DNA of 64,000 nucleotides. Origin: Symsagittifera roscoffensis (lineage: Eukaryota > Xenacoelomorpha > Acoela > Convolutidae). Below, one piece after another: positions 19,225-33,900 of this stretch. The stretch spans positions 19,351,639 through 19,415,638 of the forward strand of contig NC_087067.1 of assembly GCF_963678635.1 (NCBI RefSeq). The letters are read 5' to 3'. The notes below the pieces were generated by a model that was not told the origin of the DNA, searched no databases, and was given only the letters and a program-made list of their open reading frames with translations. The number at the start of each line of letters is the position of its first letter. The first letter of the stretch is position 1. Position numbers and translations under genes: made by a program.

Positions 19225-21900
19225 ACATTATATCCTGATCATCAAGGCTTATCCCTGGATCAAATAGAACAATTTTGTTCTCCCCAACCCAATTATTAAA
19301 GTGTCTAACGACCTCAAACGTCAACTCACTACCCAACCCTACCAAGACCCAGGACTAATATTAACTTTTCAAACAAACTGACCATTCTAATTAGGATAAA
19401 CAGTGAAGAACTTCGGTTATTCATCCTTCACTTGATCCAGGCTAATACTTAAACCTAGTAAGTTTAAAATGGTATCTAATGAACTACTTGCGTTCTAATT
19501 ATTTTTGAACCTTGTGGATCGATTTACTATTCTCCAACCCTTGAACACAATCACTACCCCTAAGTAAGATTGAGTAAGTTAACAGCTTAACTTAGACTAG
19601 CCACGAGAAAGTAACAATCATTCTCCGGAATCGATATATCCTTTTCTCTCCAACCCTGTATAAAAGACCCAAGTTAATCTAAACAACAATTCGTAAGTAC
19701 TAACAGTTTAGGATATTAAAAATCACTAATCACAATCTTGCATCCATCATCCTAAACCTTATGTCACTAGACAATTTAGTAAACAAACAAACAATCGTAT
19801 TACACAATTGTGGAATATAAAACGAAAAGTTTGATCTCGTAATCACTCCACACAAACAAACATTGTGATATATTCGAACAAAACGACAAACAAAAAAAAG
19901 AGAAGTTTTAAGTAAACAAAAACAAATTACACGAAAAAATTTATCAAAGCGAAGAAACGCGGTCTCCGAATCAGAAACCAGTAACTTAGATGAACTTTGT
20001 AAACTAAAAGACTCGGTAAATAAAAACTATCCGGTCAATGATCAATTATACTTTGTTGACTCAGAAACTACATCACATGCATCAATACAAGGAAAACGAA
20101 GAATAAAAGGACATACAAAAACTAACCGGTACGTCTATACAATTGGAATCAACCAATCAAACACATTGAACACTACGCAATAACAGTCATAAAACGCAGA
20201 AGTGAATCAAAGTGAAGAAAATACTGACGAAAACTCTGTTTTTTCATTCCTTATCAATTCACTCACCAATGATAGAGGACAAATACAATTTCGCCAAAAT
20301 TCGATTGCAAATTTATTTGAACGAGGAAATAGCCCATGTAAAACAGATTTTCCAGAAGTAAAAATCAAAAGACAATTTATCGATCACTATTTAAAAGGTA
20401 TATGTAATATAGCACAACAGTGTGAAATTTAATCCATAAAAATTAGTTCAACGAGTAAATTTTATGGTAAATATCAAATCCAAAAAGACGGCGTAAATAA
20501 AGAATTTTCAAAAGTATTCACAGAATACCTAAAAAAAATACAACATCGAAAATCACCAAGAGTAAATTCAATATTTACTAATGATTTATTTTTAATAATC
20601 TATAGTTATTTATCTATATCAGAAAAAAAAAGAAATCCAAAGTACTTCATCAGTTCAAACATCTAGACACACGACTGTATGAAATAAAATTGAAGCTTTT
20701 TCAGAATGTTTAAATATAATCCGTGAAAACATATCGAGGAACGAAGTTTCATAAAATGTTAAACACGATTAACAAAAAATACTAGCATGGTTTTTGATTG
20801 ATTATTTTACACATAATAGTGATTCAATTGCACAAACAAGAAAACATTTTGAACCCCAAAGTACAAACGACGACACTGTTTTAGCAGAACAATTAGATTA
20901 AGTTTGGGACCCCAAAATGTCTCACCCACTATTTATGAACATACCAACAGACATCTCAAGTAAAGAAATTAACACAATTTCGATTCACAAAGATTATGTG
21001 AAAGTAATTCCATTCACAATAGACGCAACACCTTTAAGCTATAATTCATTTCCACCCAATAGAATAGGAAACAATAGCTTAAATTCAACTATTATGCAAC
21101 AGGAAAATCAAATTGAAACTAGAAATCATACCCAACCAGAAGAAGTAAATGAAGAAGTAGTTGAAAAAATAGCCACAACAACACAACAAAGTATTTCATC
21201 AATTCACCCAAACCTTACAACTTCAAGAACAAAAAAATTCAACACTACCACAGGTAACAATACAATCCAGAGTTAAGCCTTCCATTATTTCAAAATATTC
21301 ACAAATGAATTATCTAACATAAAGACCGATGACGAAGACATCACAAAAACCAAAAACATTCACTGGAAATAATTTCACAGAACACAATTATAATTATATC
21401 AACCGACCACAAACAACTCAATCCTCCCTTACAACCACCCAAAACCATTTATTTTCACAACCATCATCAAACTCAGTAAATTTCCATGACTACCCACAAA
21501 TTTCACAATGATAGATCCAGAAATTCATCTTAGAATCAATACAGGAATCATTTCAACAATTGGAATAGAAGTTACTCAAATAGTCGAAATCAACGATACG
21601 AAAACAATAGATCGAGAGATTACTCAAACAACAGATCAAATTATCAAAGTTCTAACTACGATAACTATCAAAATAGATCAGGAGATAACTTGCAAAATAG
21701 AAATTCAAACTAGAACAATCGTTAAAGAAGTTATTCCCAATCACCTCATAGAAATAAAAACCGTTACCCCGATTCTCCAAACAAAAATAGAAGTAAAACA
21801 CCAAAACATCAAAGACAAATAAATCAAGTACAAACATCTGAAGAAACAAATTCAGACCCATCTGTTACCGATATCACAGAAACTACTGAATTATAAATGA
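19225..21900 (+). pseudogene. E2 gag region, copy 2
   Basis: This repeats copy 1 with an offset of about 3949 bp from leader to linker with few differences by eye (for example 16253-16460 and 20202-20410), then ends in an Arg/Ser-rich tract (21505-21830) where a nucleocapsid would be. It is shorter than copy 1 and runs directly into pol copy 1. Also interrupted many times. Confidence 0.75.
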
Positions 21901-21960
21901 ATCATATTAATTGCGAATCCACAGACAGAGAAAGCGAAACAGACAACACCATCTCAGTCA

Positions 21961-24900
21961 ACATGATTGAAGTTGAAAATGACTATGAACTTGTCATATA
22001 TTAACATTCTTTTCATTCACAAATCTACGAAAATCAATTGGAACTTCTTCAAGATTATACAATAGACCTACAAGTAATAATATAACAATAGTACAAGAGG
22101 TTAACGAAATCAACACATTAACCAAACCTGAGAAAGACCAAGTACCATGTTCAAGTACAAATCACTTTTATCAAAACGTACGAAAAGAAACACCAAGAGA
22201 AAAAATTTGGACAATCCCCTTTCTCTTAGAAAGCCCAAAAAGTAAAGAATTTCAACCACCGAAGCTTGAAATAATTTTTAATCGACTCAAGAGCAGATTC
22301 AAATATTTTTAACATTCGCACTTGGAATGAAGTCAAAATTCTACATCCAAAATTGATACCCTTTAAAACAACCAGTATACTAGCAAAAGCACAAGGCTCA
22401 ACATTAACAAACTACGGACAAATCCAACTTTTTCTTGTTTTCACCAAAACAGTGGAACAAAATAAACTCTTAAACAAACCGTTTAAATAAACATTCCACA
22501 TCACGGATATAGAACACAACAATATTGAAATACCAATTATACCAACGATAAATATTTTAAATAGTAAAATTCATATAAGGGATAAACACACAAGAATGAA
22601 AAACACAGCTTTGACTTTTTTCAAAGAATAAACAAACAACCACCTTGTTTCTCCAAATTTTACCCCATATACAATCAGGAACGGAAATACCTGAAACCAC
22701 TATCAGGAACTGTATATAAATCTCAATCAAACAAGTTCACAAATATGATAAAAAACAAAATAAACAACACCTCTTCATGCCTGACCTTGAACTTAGACAA
22801 ATTCATAAATTTTTTTGAGTAACAATCTCATCCAAAAGATACATGAAACATTCAAACTCTGATATTATTTCTCTACATGTATACAACAATTCACCGTACA
22901 AAAGTACACTACATTTAGGAATCGTAGGTTATTGCGAAACAAATGCAACAACTTCTCCCACAAAAGAAGTTACATATCGAGTCAATAATATATTACAACT
23001 AATAGATATATGTCAGTCAACAATTCTTGACGAAGAATTAACAATAAAAAAATAATAAGCAACAAGAAAAGAAATACAGACTAATTCACAAAAACACCTT
23101 ATTTTAATTAACATTTGAAACATCACACTATACGGAAGAACAACAAAAGTTTTTGACAATGTTTAATTTTCAACACTCTCAGATAACACAAAACGAATTT
23201 GAAAAATTAGCCGACTTACTATTGAAATAACCAACTGTTTATGCCACATCTAAATTTGATGTTGAAAAAGTAATTTCAACACTACTTCTACCTTTGAATC
23301 CTGACGCATTTTTCAAAAAACAGAGAGCAAGTAAAGTACCAATTCACCTAAGTGATAAAGTCAATAGATTACTTGACATTTTAGAAAAATTTGAAATCAT
23401 ATCTTCAGTAAATAAAGAAGAACAACCAAAAGGAAACACTTTTATCAACCCCGTTATCATCCTAGCAAAGGGAGAATCACTAAAATAGTTCTAGACGCTA
23501 GATATCTAAGTTCACTCATTGATGAATCTAAATGTAATTGGCCTATTGAACCCATTCAAGTAATTCTAACAAAAATAAACTATAAATATTTTAGAACCGC
23601 AGATATGAATAGTGCATATAGTCAAATGCCGTTAGACGAACAATCGCGATGATTGACAGAATTTGTTATCGGAAATCAACAATACGAATTCAATAGATTC
23701 TTCAATGGAATACCCATAGGACCAGCAGCTTTCTCAGCTTTCATGAGTAAAAATTTTTCGACTACTCATACTTAGTAAAAAGGCAATCACATACTTAGAC
23801 GATGTATTTATGCAATCACATACAAAAGATGAAATGTTCATAGTTCTAGAAAAACATCATCAAATTTAACAGAACGAAAACATGAAAACAGCCCCAGATA
23901 AATCATATTTTTTCTTAACACGCGTAAAATTTCTCGGACACATCATAGAAAAAGACACTATAACCCCACTCAAATCACGAAATGACCCAATTCAAAAACT
24001 CCAACCACCAACAAATAAAAAGAAAATCCAAGAATTTCTTCGAATGTTTAATTTCTTAAGTAAATACGTAAATAAAATGCAATTTTACTTAAAACCTTTC
24101 TATAACATTCTTAGACAACAAATTATTTTTGAATGGACAACAGAACATCAAACGCGATTTGAAGAAATCAACAAACTTCTCACTGAACAAATTTCAAACA
24201 CAATCCCAGTTCCTAATCAACCATTTTATGCAAAGTGCGATGCTTCAAATTTTGGCGTCGGAGCAGCATTATCACAATCTCACAATGGAACAAACAAAAA
24301 TAATCTTATATCAGCAACCTCTCGCCTATTTACTCAAGCTGAATTACGACTCTCTACTCCTATGAGAGAATGCACAGCTATTATATATAGTTTAACAGAA
24401 TATGAATTTTTGATACTTGTATCAAAACATCCAACAGTTTTATTTACAAACCATAAACCTATCATATTTCTTTTTAAACAAAAATCAAATCCAAACCATA
24501 GAGTTTATAAATTTCACATATTTTTAATGAAATTTCCAAACTTAAACATAGTATGGACAGCAGGAAAAAACCTTGCATTACCTGACACTCTTAGTAGAAA
24601 TACACCACCTGAACTAATAACAAGAAAAACAACAGTTGAAATACCACAAAATATCAAATTCTATCTCGCTAAAGATGAAGCTTCACCACGATTAGAATGT
24701 AAATACGCAGTAAACACTGACACAGAACAATCACAAATTAACCATCTACAACACTTTCCACTCTATCTAGATTGTCAAAACAACCATTATGAAGTTGATT
24801 TATTAGGCACATCCACGTTCAAGCCGATACCATATTCACATTGGATCACAAATAATACTCAACAAAAAACAGTAAGCAAAAATCACATAAAAAGGACCTT

Positions 24901-26552
24901 TTCCCTTTAATAGAAAAAAAAACTTAACAGAATCAATAAAGTTATTAGGACCGTTACCAAACGATTCAAAATACACAATAAATCAAGTTTTTAACCTACA
25001 TGACCCACTTGACAACAAACCCCTATCAAAAACCGAAATAGAAAACATTTTCTAACCCACAACAGAAATAATCACACTAGAATTATTACAGAAATCTCAA
25101 AACTTGATCCCGTCATCAGACAACTGAAATCATGGCACAAATATAAAACTAAACCAAAAAAAGCTGATACCACAATCTTGTCTACCATTAATTATGATGT
25201 TGATAGCATTCAATACTTCACCCACCATACGTACAAAAGGACATTCCGGATCAGAAAAAACATATTCTAATTTTATACCAAAACTTTTATTTCCCCAATG
25301 CACCAATTTGGATTAAAGTATTATGCAACGATTGTATAATATGCCAATTAAGTAAATCTTATCCAAATCAAAAACAAATCGCAGAAAAGCAAGATTTTAA
25401 AGTGCAAAGTCTTCATTTTAATCACAGAATATCATTGACACGAAAGAACCAACTTCACCATCCTCAAAAGGAAACTCATATATAAAATTAATTGTTGATG
25501 CATTTACACATTATGTAGCACTCAACCCAGTACCCCATTGTAATGCTTGTTATGCATATAAAACACTCTACGAACACTGGATAGCTAAATTCGAATTACC
25601 CGAAATCCTAGTCACAGACAATGGCACTAAATTTATTATTAATGAAATCATCACATTATGCCACTTATACAATAATAAACATAAACCACGTACATCTCAT
25701 GCAATTTGGACAAATGGATTAGTCGAATGTATGAACAGTTCATTACAAGAACACCTCAAATGCATCATTAATTGAAATGATACACGATATACCGAATGAT
25801 CAGCAGATTTAAAATTATTACCCTGATCTTATAATTCACAAATTACAACAACACTAGAAATGTCACCATACAAAATGGTATTTAATCAAAAACCGCGCAA
25901 ACCAATCATGTTCACAGCAAATGCTCACAAAAACGCACCAAGTTATTGTCAACCAAATGAAGATTCAATCTGTTACAATCTACCATTACAACCACATGAT
26001 GAAAATCACTTTCATCACCCACAATTTTTAAAATTAGCTTTTGGCACACATATTGAATGGTTTTTATTAAGAGATAAAAAACACAATGAAATTTATCAAA
26101 AATAACAAAGAAATTGTTACAAAGACAAAATATAAGTTATCACATAATTCACGCTTTACACCAGCAACAGATTTAAAAATCGGAACATTTGTTCCAAACT
26201 TCACTACACAAAAAGAAATTTCCAAAAAAACTGCAACACTCCAAAAAGGACCATATCAAATAATTGATAAACCTACTGATGTAACATACCAACTTACGCA
26301 CTCAAGTAAAAAAGAAATTGTTCAACATCGCAACAATCTCTTACCTTATTACCCGGAAGAACATGCACTTCGTAAAATAACTCACTTATATTCCTTCACA
26401 GGTTTAAAATTGTTCAAAACAATCCAGAAATTGATCAAAATCAAAACATTGATAAAAATAAGAATCAAAAACCAACCCAACAAAACATGTAGCCCCCCAA
26501 ACATCTTTTATACCACTAACAAAAACATCTCAAAAAGAACAAAAAAATAGAA
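21961..26552 (+). pseudogene. E2 pol, copy 1 (protease, RT, RNase H, integrase)
   Basis: The parts are in Gypsy order: a protease-like region (about 22200-22600), reverse transcriptase with the YLDD catalytic word near 23795, connection and RNase H (24129-24640; CDASNFGVGAAL, LRLSTPMRECTAIIY, FTNHKPIIF), a long linker and an integrase (about 25080-26550) with core words IVDAFTHYVALNP-like, VTDNGTKF and NGLVE. The longest open stretch is 342 codons (23882-24910). It is a fossil with many interruptions. Its last 780 bp are almost identical to 39130-39917, unlike the rest. Confidence 0.8.
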
Positions 26553-26566
26553 AAATCTCCATCAAT

Positions 26567-29500
26567 ATGATAGCAGTCGAAAATGACTACGAACCTATTA
26601 TATATGAACAACCTTTTTCATCACATATATATGAAAATCAATTAGAACTCCTTCACAATTATTATATTGAACCCATCCATTCCACACAAACGGCACAAGA
26701 AACTAACGAAATCAACACTACAAATCAATCCAATGAAAATGACAAAACAAAATGCTTGAATACAAATCACATCTATCAAAATATACAAAAAGAACAACCC
26801 AAAGAAAAAATTTGGACAATACCATTTCTTTTAGAAAGTCCAAGAAACAAAGAATTTCAACCACCAGATCTTGAAATTGATTTTTTAATTGATTCAGGAG
26901 CAAAATCAAACATAATAAACATTCCCACATGGAATGAGATAAAAACATTACACCCAAAACTAACACCTCTTGAAACCTCCAGTAAACTAGCAACAGCACA
27001 AGGATCAACATTGGTAAACTATGGAAAAATTCAATTATTTCTTCTCCCCACAAGAACAATAGAGCAAAATAAAATTTTAAATAAACCATTTAAACAAATA
27101 TTTCATATCACTGATATTAAACACAATATCATTGGAATACCATTTATCTCTAAATATATACCAACAATCAACATTTTGATTAGTAAAATACTAATCAAAG
27201 ATAAATACACAAAAACAAAAGACACATCCCTAACATTTTTTCAAAGATTAAATAAACAACCACCATTCTTTTCAAAATTTTATCCAATATATAACCAACA
27301 AAGAAAACACCTGAAACCACTATCAGGAAACATATATAATTTTTCAAAAAAACAAGTTCACCAATATGATAAAAAACAAAATAAACAACAACTCTATATG
27401 TCAGACTTTGAATTCAAACCTATCCATAAATTTTTCAAAATCACAATTTCATCCATAAAATATTCGAAGAACTCGAATTCAGATATTATTTCGTTACATG
27501 TATACAATAATACACCCTATCAGGTAACATTACCTTTAGGATTTTTGGGATATTGCGAAACGAACGCTACGATATCACCAGTACACGAAAAAGCATACCG
27601 CGTAAATAATATACTCCAATTATTAGATATTTGTCAATCCATAATTCTTAATGAAGAATTATCCATAAATAATATAATAAGTAATGAAAAAAGAAATACA
27701 GATTATTTCACAAAAACCCCATATTTCAAACCTACATTCAACATAAATAACTATACAGAGAATCAACAGACATTTTTAACAATGTTTAACTTCCAACATT
27801 CACAAATAACACAAGACGAATTTGATAAGTTAGCCAAACAGCTAAAAAAATATTCATCAGTCTATGCAACATCCAAATTTGATGTTGGCAAAATCAGTTC
27901 ATCACTACATCTCCCATTAAATACTGACGCAGTTTTCAAAAAACAAAGAGCAAGTAAAGTACCAATTCATTTACACGATAAAGTGAACAGATTACTCGAT
28001 ATTTTAGAACAATACAAAATTATATCACCGGTAAACAAAGAAGAACAACCAAAAGGTGACACATTTATCAACCCTGTTATCATCCTAGCAAAAGGAGAAT
28101 CATTAAAAATAGTTCTAGACGCTAGATATCTTAATTCACTAATAGACGAATCAAAATGCAATTGGCCTATTGAACCAATACAAGTTATTTTAACAAAAAT
28201 AAACGGAAAATACTTTACAACCGCAGATATGAATAGTGCATATAATCAAATGCCACTAGATGAACAATCGCGACGCTTAACACAAATTGTTATTGGAAAT
28301 CAGCAATATGAATTCAACCGCCTATTCTATGGAATATCCATAGGACCAGCAGTTTTTTCAACATTTTGAGTAAAATTTTTAGACCAATTATACTCAAGAA
28401 AAATGCAATCACATACTAAGACGCTGTTTTCATGCAATCACAAACCAAAGATGAAATGTTCATAGTTTTAGAACAGTATCATCAAATACTAAAAAACGAA
28501 AACTTAAAAACAGCCCCGGTCAAATCACATTTTTTCTTAACACGCTTAAAATTTCTTGGACATATTATTAACAGAAAACACTATAACTCCATTGAAATCA
28601 CGCATAGATGCAATTCAAAAACTCCAACCACCTACAAATAAAAAAATCCAAGAAATCCTTTGAATGTTAAATTTCTTAAGTAAATATGTATATAAAATGC
28701 AATTATATTTAAGACCATTCTATAACATTCTTAGACAACAAAACAAATTTGAATGGACAACAGAACACCAAACACGATTTGAAGAAATTAAAAGAATTCT
28801 CACGGAACCAATTTCCAACACAATCCCAGACCAAAATCAACCGTTTTATGCAATGTGCGATGTTTCGAATTTAGGCATCGGCGCAGCATTGTTACAATCT
28901 CATAAGGGAACGAATAAAATGAATCTCATATCAGCAAATCCTTGCTTATTTACACAAGCTGAACTACGACTCTCTACCTTTATGAGAGAATGCACAGCTA
29001 TAATATATGCTCTTACAGAATGATTTTTTGATAATTGGATCAAAACATCCAACAGTTTTATTCACAGATCACAAACCCATTATATTTCTTTTAACACAAA
29101 AATCAAATCCAAACCATCGAGTTTATGGATTTCAATTAAATCTAATGAAATTTCCAAATTTACATATAGTGTGTACAGCAGGAACAAATTTTGCATTACC
29201 AGATACATTAAGTAGAAAAACACCACCTGAACTCCTTACCCGAAAAACAACGGTTGAAATACCACAAAACATTTAATTCTGCCTAGCAAAAGATGAAGTC
29301 TCACCACGATTAGAATGTAAATATGCAGTAAAAATTGACATAGATCAATCACACTTAAACAATCTACAACATTTTCCACTCTTTTTAGATTGTCAAAGTA
29401 ACCACTATGAAATTGACGTACTAGGAAAATCTACATTTAAGCCAATTACATATTCACATTCGATCAAAAATAATACTCAACAAAAACGAATCAAACAACA

Positions 29501-30960
29501 ACCACATAAAAAAATCCTTTTCCTTTATTCGAAGAAGAAAATTTAACTGAAAAAAGAAATCTATCAGGACCATTACCACATAATTCAAAATACATGATAA
29601 ATAAAGTTTTAAATCTTCTTGATCCACTTGACACAATACCCCTATCAAAAACAGAAATAGAAACCATTTTTCTACCTCCAACAGAAAGAATTTCACTAGA
29701 ATTTTTGCAAAAATACCAAAATATTGACCCAGTCATCAGACAACTGAAATCATGGCACAAGTATAAAATTAAACCGGCGAAAGCTGATACCACAAATTCA
29801 GGAAATATACACTCCTTCGATACTTCAGAAAAATTAATAACACCACTATAGATGAAAACACAGATCTTTTAGAATATCAAACACCTGATTTCAAAGTACC
29901 TTGTCTACCTTTAAGTATAATTATAATAGTATTCAAAACATCACATACACTAAATACTAAAGGACACTCAGGATCAGAAAAGACATTCTCTAATTTTATC
30001 CAAAATTTTTATTTCCCGAATGCACCAATTTGGATTAAGGTATTATGCAACGATTGTATAATATGCCAATTAAATAAACCATACCCAAACCAAAAGCAAC
30101 TTGCAGAAAAACAAGATTTCAAAGGACAAAGTCTATATTTTCATCATAGAATTTCATTTGACACAAAATGACCAGTTTCACTATACTCCGAAGGAAACTC
30201 TTTTATAATTATTGGTTATTATTGATGCATTATTGGTTATTATTAATGGTTATTGTTGATGCATTCACGCACTACGTAGCACTCAATTCAGTACGCCATT
30301 GTAATGCTTACTACGCATATACAACACACTACAAACTTTGGGTAGCCAAATTCGGATTACACAAAATACCAGTCACAGACAACGGCAATGAATTCATTAA
30401 TAACGAAACTATCACACTATGTCACTTAAATAACATCGAACATAAACCACTTACATCTCATGCACCTTGGACAAACGGATTAGTCGAAGGTATGAACCGT
30501 TCATTACAAGAATATCTTAGATTTATCATTAATGGAAATGATACACAATATACCGAATGGTCAGCAGATGTAAAATTATTCCCCTTATCTTATAAATGAC
30601 AAATTACAAAAACCACGCAAACCAATCATGTTCACAGCAAATGCTCACAAAAACACACAAGGTTATTGTCAACCAAATAAAATCTCCAAATGTTACAATC
30701 TACCATAACATACACTTGATGAAGATCAATTTCATCACCCACAAACTTTAAAATTAGCTTTCGGCACACATACCCAATGGATTTTAAATGGAGATAAAAA
30801 ACTAAGAAATTTATCAAAACATAACAACGAAATTGCTACAAAGACAAAATATAAATAATCAAATTATTTCACGCCTTACACCAACAACAGATTTACAAAT
30901 CGGAACATTTGCTTTAATTCCAAACTTCACTACACAAAAAAAAAATTGAATTTCAAAAAC
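26567..30960 (+). pseudogene. E2 pol, copy 2, with a 600-codon open stretch
   Basis: It starts again at the pol start right after copy 1 ends. The 600-codon open stretch (26567-28369) holds an aspartic protease-like domain (FLIDSGAKSN near residues 103-113, the D-S/T-G active-site pattern) and the first half of a reverse transcriptase (INPVIILAKGESLKIVLDAR; YFTTADMNSAYNQMPL; FNRLFYGISIGPAVF). RNase H-like words follow (28664-29276; LRLSTFMRECTAIIY, FTDHKPIIF), then an integrase part with TDNGNEF and NGLVEGMNRSLQEY near 30375-30520. It is still a fossil with several interruptions, but better preserved than copy 1. The two copies differ throughout, so this duplication is old or came from two family members. 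Confidence 0.8.
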
Positions 30961-33900
30961 AATTTTAATTTTAATTAACATCTCCAAATTCTTTTTAATC
31001 GTTTTGAACTTTCACATTTTCATTTTAACAGTTGAAAAGCACTTGAACAGATCTAGTTCAGAATCAGCCAATAGAAATCACTTCAACTTATCACCTTATT
31101 TAGCCAATACGACTTTATTAGCCGATAGATATTAATCTCCATGCATCACTATAAATATAACTTTAAGACCTCCAGGTCAAAAACAAGCAACCTGCTGATC
31201 GTTGACAACTAAAATAAACACTACTTCAATATTACAACCCTCCCCTTTCAAGTAACACAAAGATCAACAATATTTTTCCAACCCAGATCTCAAAAACCCT
31301 CCAACCAAAAATAGCAAATTAGCCTAAAGAGGAAAATACTCATGATCAATCATTTAGCCTAGAGTTAAAATGTTTCCTGGATACCCCAAATTATCCAACA
31401 AATAAAAACAAAACCAAGAAGACCTCCCGAGCACCATAAAATAACCCCTCAACAATATTCGCAATATTCGACGAAAACCAACCCCACTTGTCAAAAAAAC
31501 CAATAAATATTACAACCACACTTGAATTTAGCCCCAAAAACTTAAAAAACATACGAAGGAACGAATCATTTCTTAAATGCTTTTTTCCGCGACAGTCAAT
31601 AATTTCAACCACATATTTTCTAAAAGTTTCATAAAACTTTTCAATCTTTTTAAGTTTTTTATGACATTTCTAACTGATACTTTTGAAACTTTGATGATAC
31701 TTTCAATATATTTTCGCAAGCTTTTTCAAATTTTCTATTACCTATTCAAAATAAAATTCCAAGTTTCCAAAATCCTTGATAACCTCCACAGGTACGGTAA
31801 TTTCAAGTCTATTTAAATGTATCAAACCATCTTTAGTAGAACTGATAATTTTCTACTATTGTTGGGAAAAAAGACAATCCTTCGATTTTTCAGGAAAATC
31901 AATATCACCACTATAAATGAAAACACAGATCTTTTAGAATATCAAACACCTGATTTTTAAGTCCCCTGTCTCCCTTTAAGTATGATGATAATAGTATTCA
32001 ATACATCACATACACTAAATACTAAAGGACACTAAGGATCAGAAAAGACATACTCTAATTTTATCCAAAATTTTAATTTCCCGAATGCACAAATTTAGAT
32101 CAAGGTATTATGCAACTATTGTTCAATATGCCAATTAAATAATTCATACCCAAACCAAAATCAATTTGCAGAAAAACAATTTTTTAAAGGACAACGTCTA
32201 TATTTTAATCATAGAATTTCATTTGACACAAAAGGACCAATTTCACCATCCTCCAAAGGAAACTCATACATAACGGTTATTGTTGATGCATTCACGCACT
32301 ATGTAGCACTCAACCAAGTACGCCATTGTAAGGCTTACTACGCATATAAAACACTCTACAAACATTGGATAGGCAAATTCGGATTACCCGAAATACTAGT
32401 CACAGACAACGGCACTAAATTCATCAATAACGAAATTATCACAATATGTCACTTAAATAACATCGAACATAAACCACTTACATCTCATGCACCTTGGACA
32501 AACGGATTAGTCGAAGGTATGAACCGTTCATTACAAGAATATCTTAGATTTATCATTAATGGAAATGATACACAATATACCGAATGGTCAGCAGATGTAA
32601 AATTATTCCCCTTATCTTATAAATGACAAATTACAAAAACCACGCAAACCAATCATGTTCACAGCAAATGCTCACAAAAACACACAAGGTTATTGTCAAC
32701 CAAATAAAATCTCCAAATGTTACAATCTACCATAACATACACTTGATGAAGATCAATTTCATCACCCACAAACTTTAAAATTAGCTTTCGGCACACATAC
32801 CCAATGGATTTTAAATGGAGATAAAAAACTAAGAAATTTATCAAAACATAACAACGAAATTGCTACAAAGACAAAATATAAATAATCAAATTATTTCACG
32901 CCTTACACCAACAACAGATTTACAAATCGGAACATTTGCTTTAATTCCAAACTTCACTACACAAAAAAAAAATTGAATTTCAAAAACAATTTTAATTTTA
33001 ATTAACATCTCCAAATTCTTTTTAATCGTTTTGAACTTTCACATTTTCATTTTAACAGTTGAAAAGCACTTGAACAGATCTAGTTCAGAATCAGCCAATA
33101 GAAATCACTTCAACTTATCACCTTATTTAGCCAATACGACTTTATTAGCCGATAGATATTAATCTCCATGCATCACTATAAATATAACTTTAAGACCTCC
33201 AGGTCAAAAACAAGCAACCTGCTGATCGTTGACAACTAAAATAAACACTACTTCAATATTACAACCCTCCCCTTTCAAGTAACACAAAGATCAACAATAT
33301 TTTTCCAACCCAGATCTCAAAAACCCTCCAACCAAAAATAGCAAATTAGCCTAAAGAGGAAAATACTCATGATCAATCATTTAGCCTAGAGTTAAAATGT
33401 TTCCTGGATACCCCAAATTATCCAACAAATAAAAACAAAACCAAGAAGACCTCCCGAGCACCATAAAATAACCCCTCAACAATATTCGCAATATTCGACG
33501 AAAACCAACCCCACTTGTCAAAAAAATCAATAAATATTACAACCACACTTGAATTTAGCCCCAAAAACTTAAAAAACATACGAAGGAACGAATCATTTCT
33601 TAAATGCTTTTTTCCGCGACAGTCAATAATTTCAACCACATATTTTCTAAAAGTTTCATAAAACTTTTCAATCTTTTTAAGTTTTTTATGACATTTCTAA
33701 CTGATACTTTTGAAACTTTGATGATACTTTCAATATATTTTCGCAAGCTTTTTCAAATTTTCTATTACCTATTCAAAATAAAATTCCAAGTTTCCAAAAT
33801 CCTTGATAACCTCCACAGGTACGGTAATTTCAAGTCTATTTAAATGTATCAAACCATCTTTAGTAGAACTGATAATTTTCTACTATTGTTGGGAAAAAAG

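Noticed and set aside
29491-29793. Minus-strand frames opposite pol copy 2
   Set aside because: They are antisense shadows of pol, with no independent support.
30632-30817. Minus-strand 61-codon frame repeated at 32659
   Set aside because: It is the shadow of the integrase region on the other strand, in the repeated unit.
31391-31612. Minus-strand frame recurring in all array units (also near 33418, 35446, 37976)
   Set aside because: It recurs because the DNA is tandemly repeated. It is the reverse of the AT-rich spacer, has low complexity and no homology signal.
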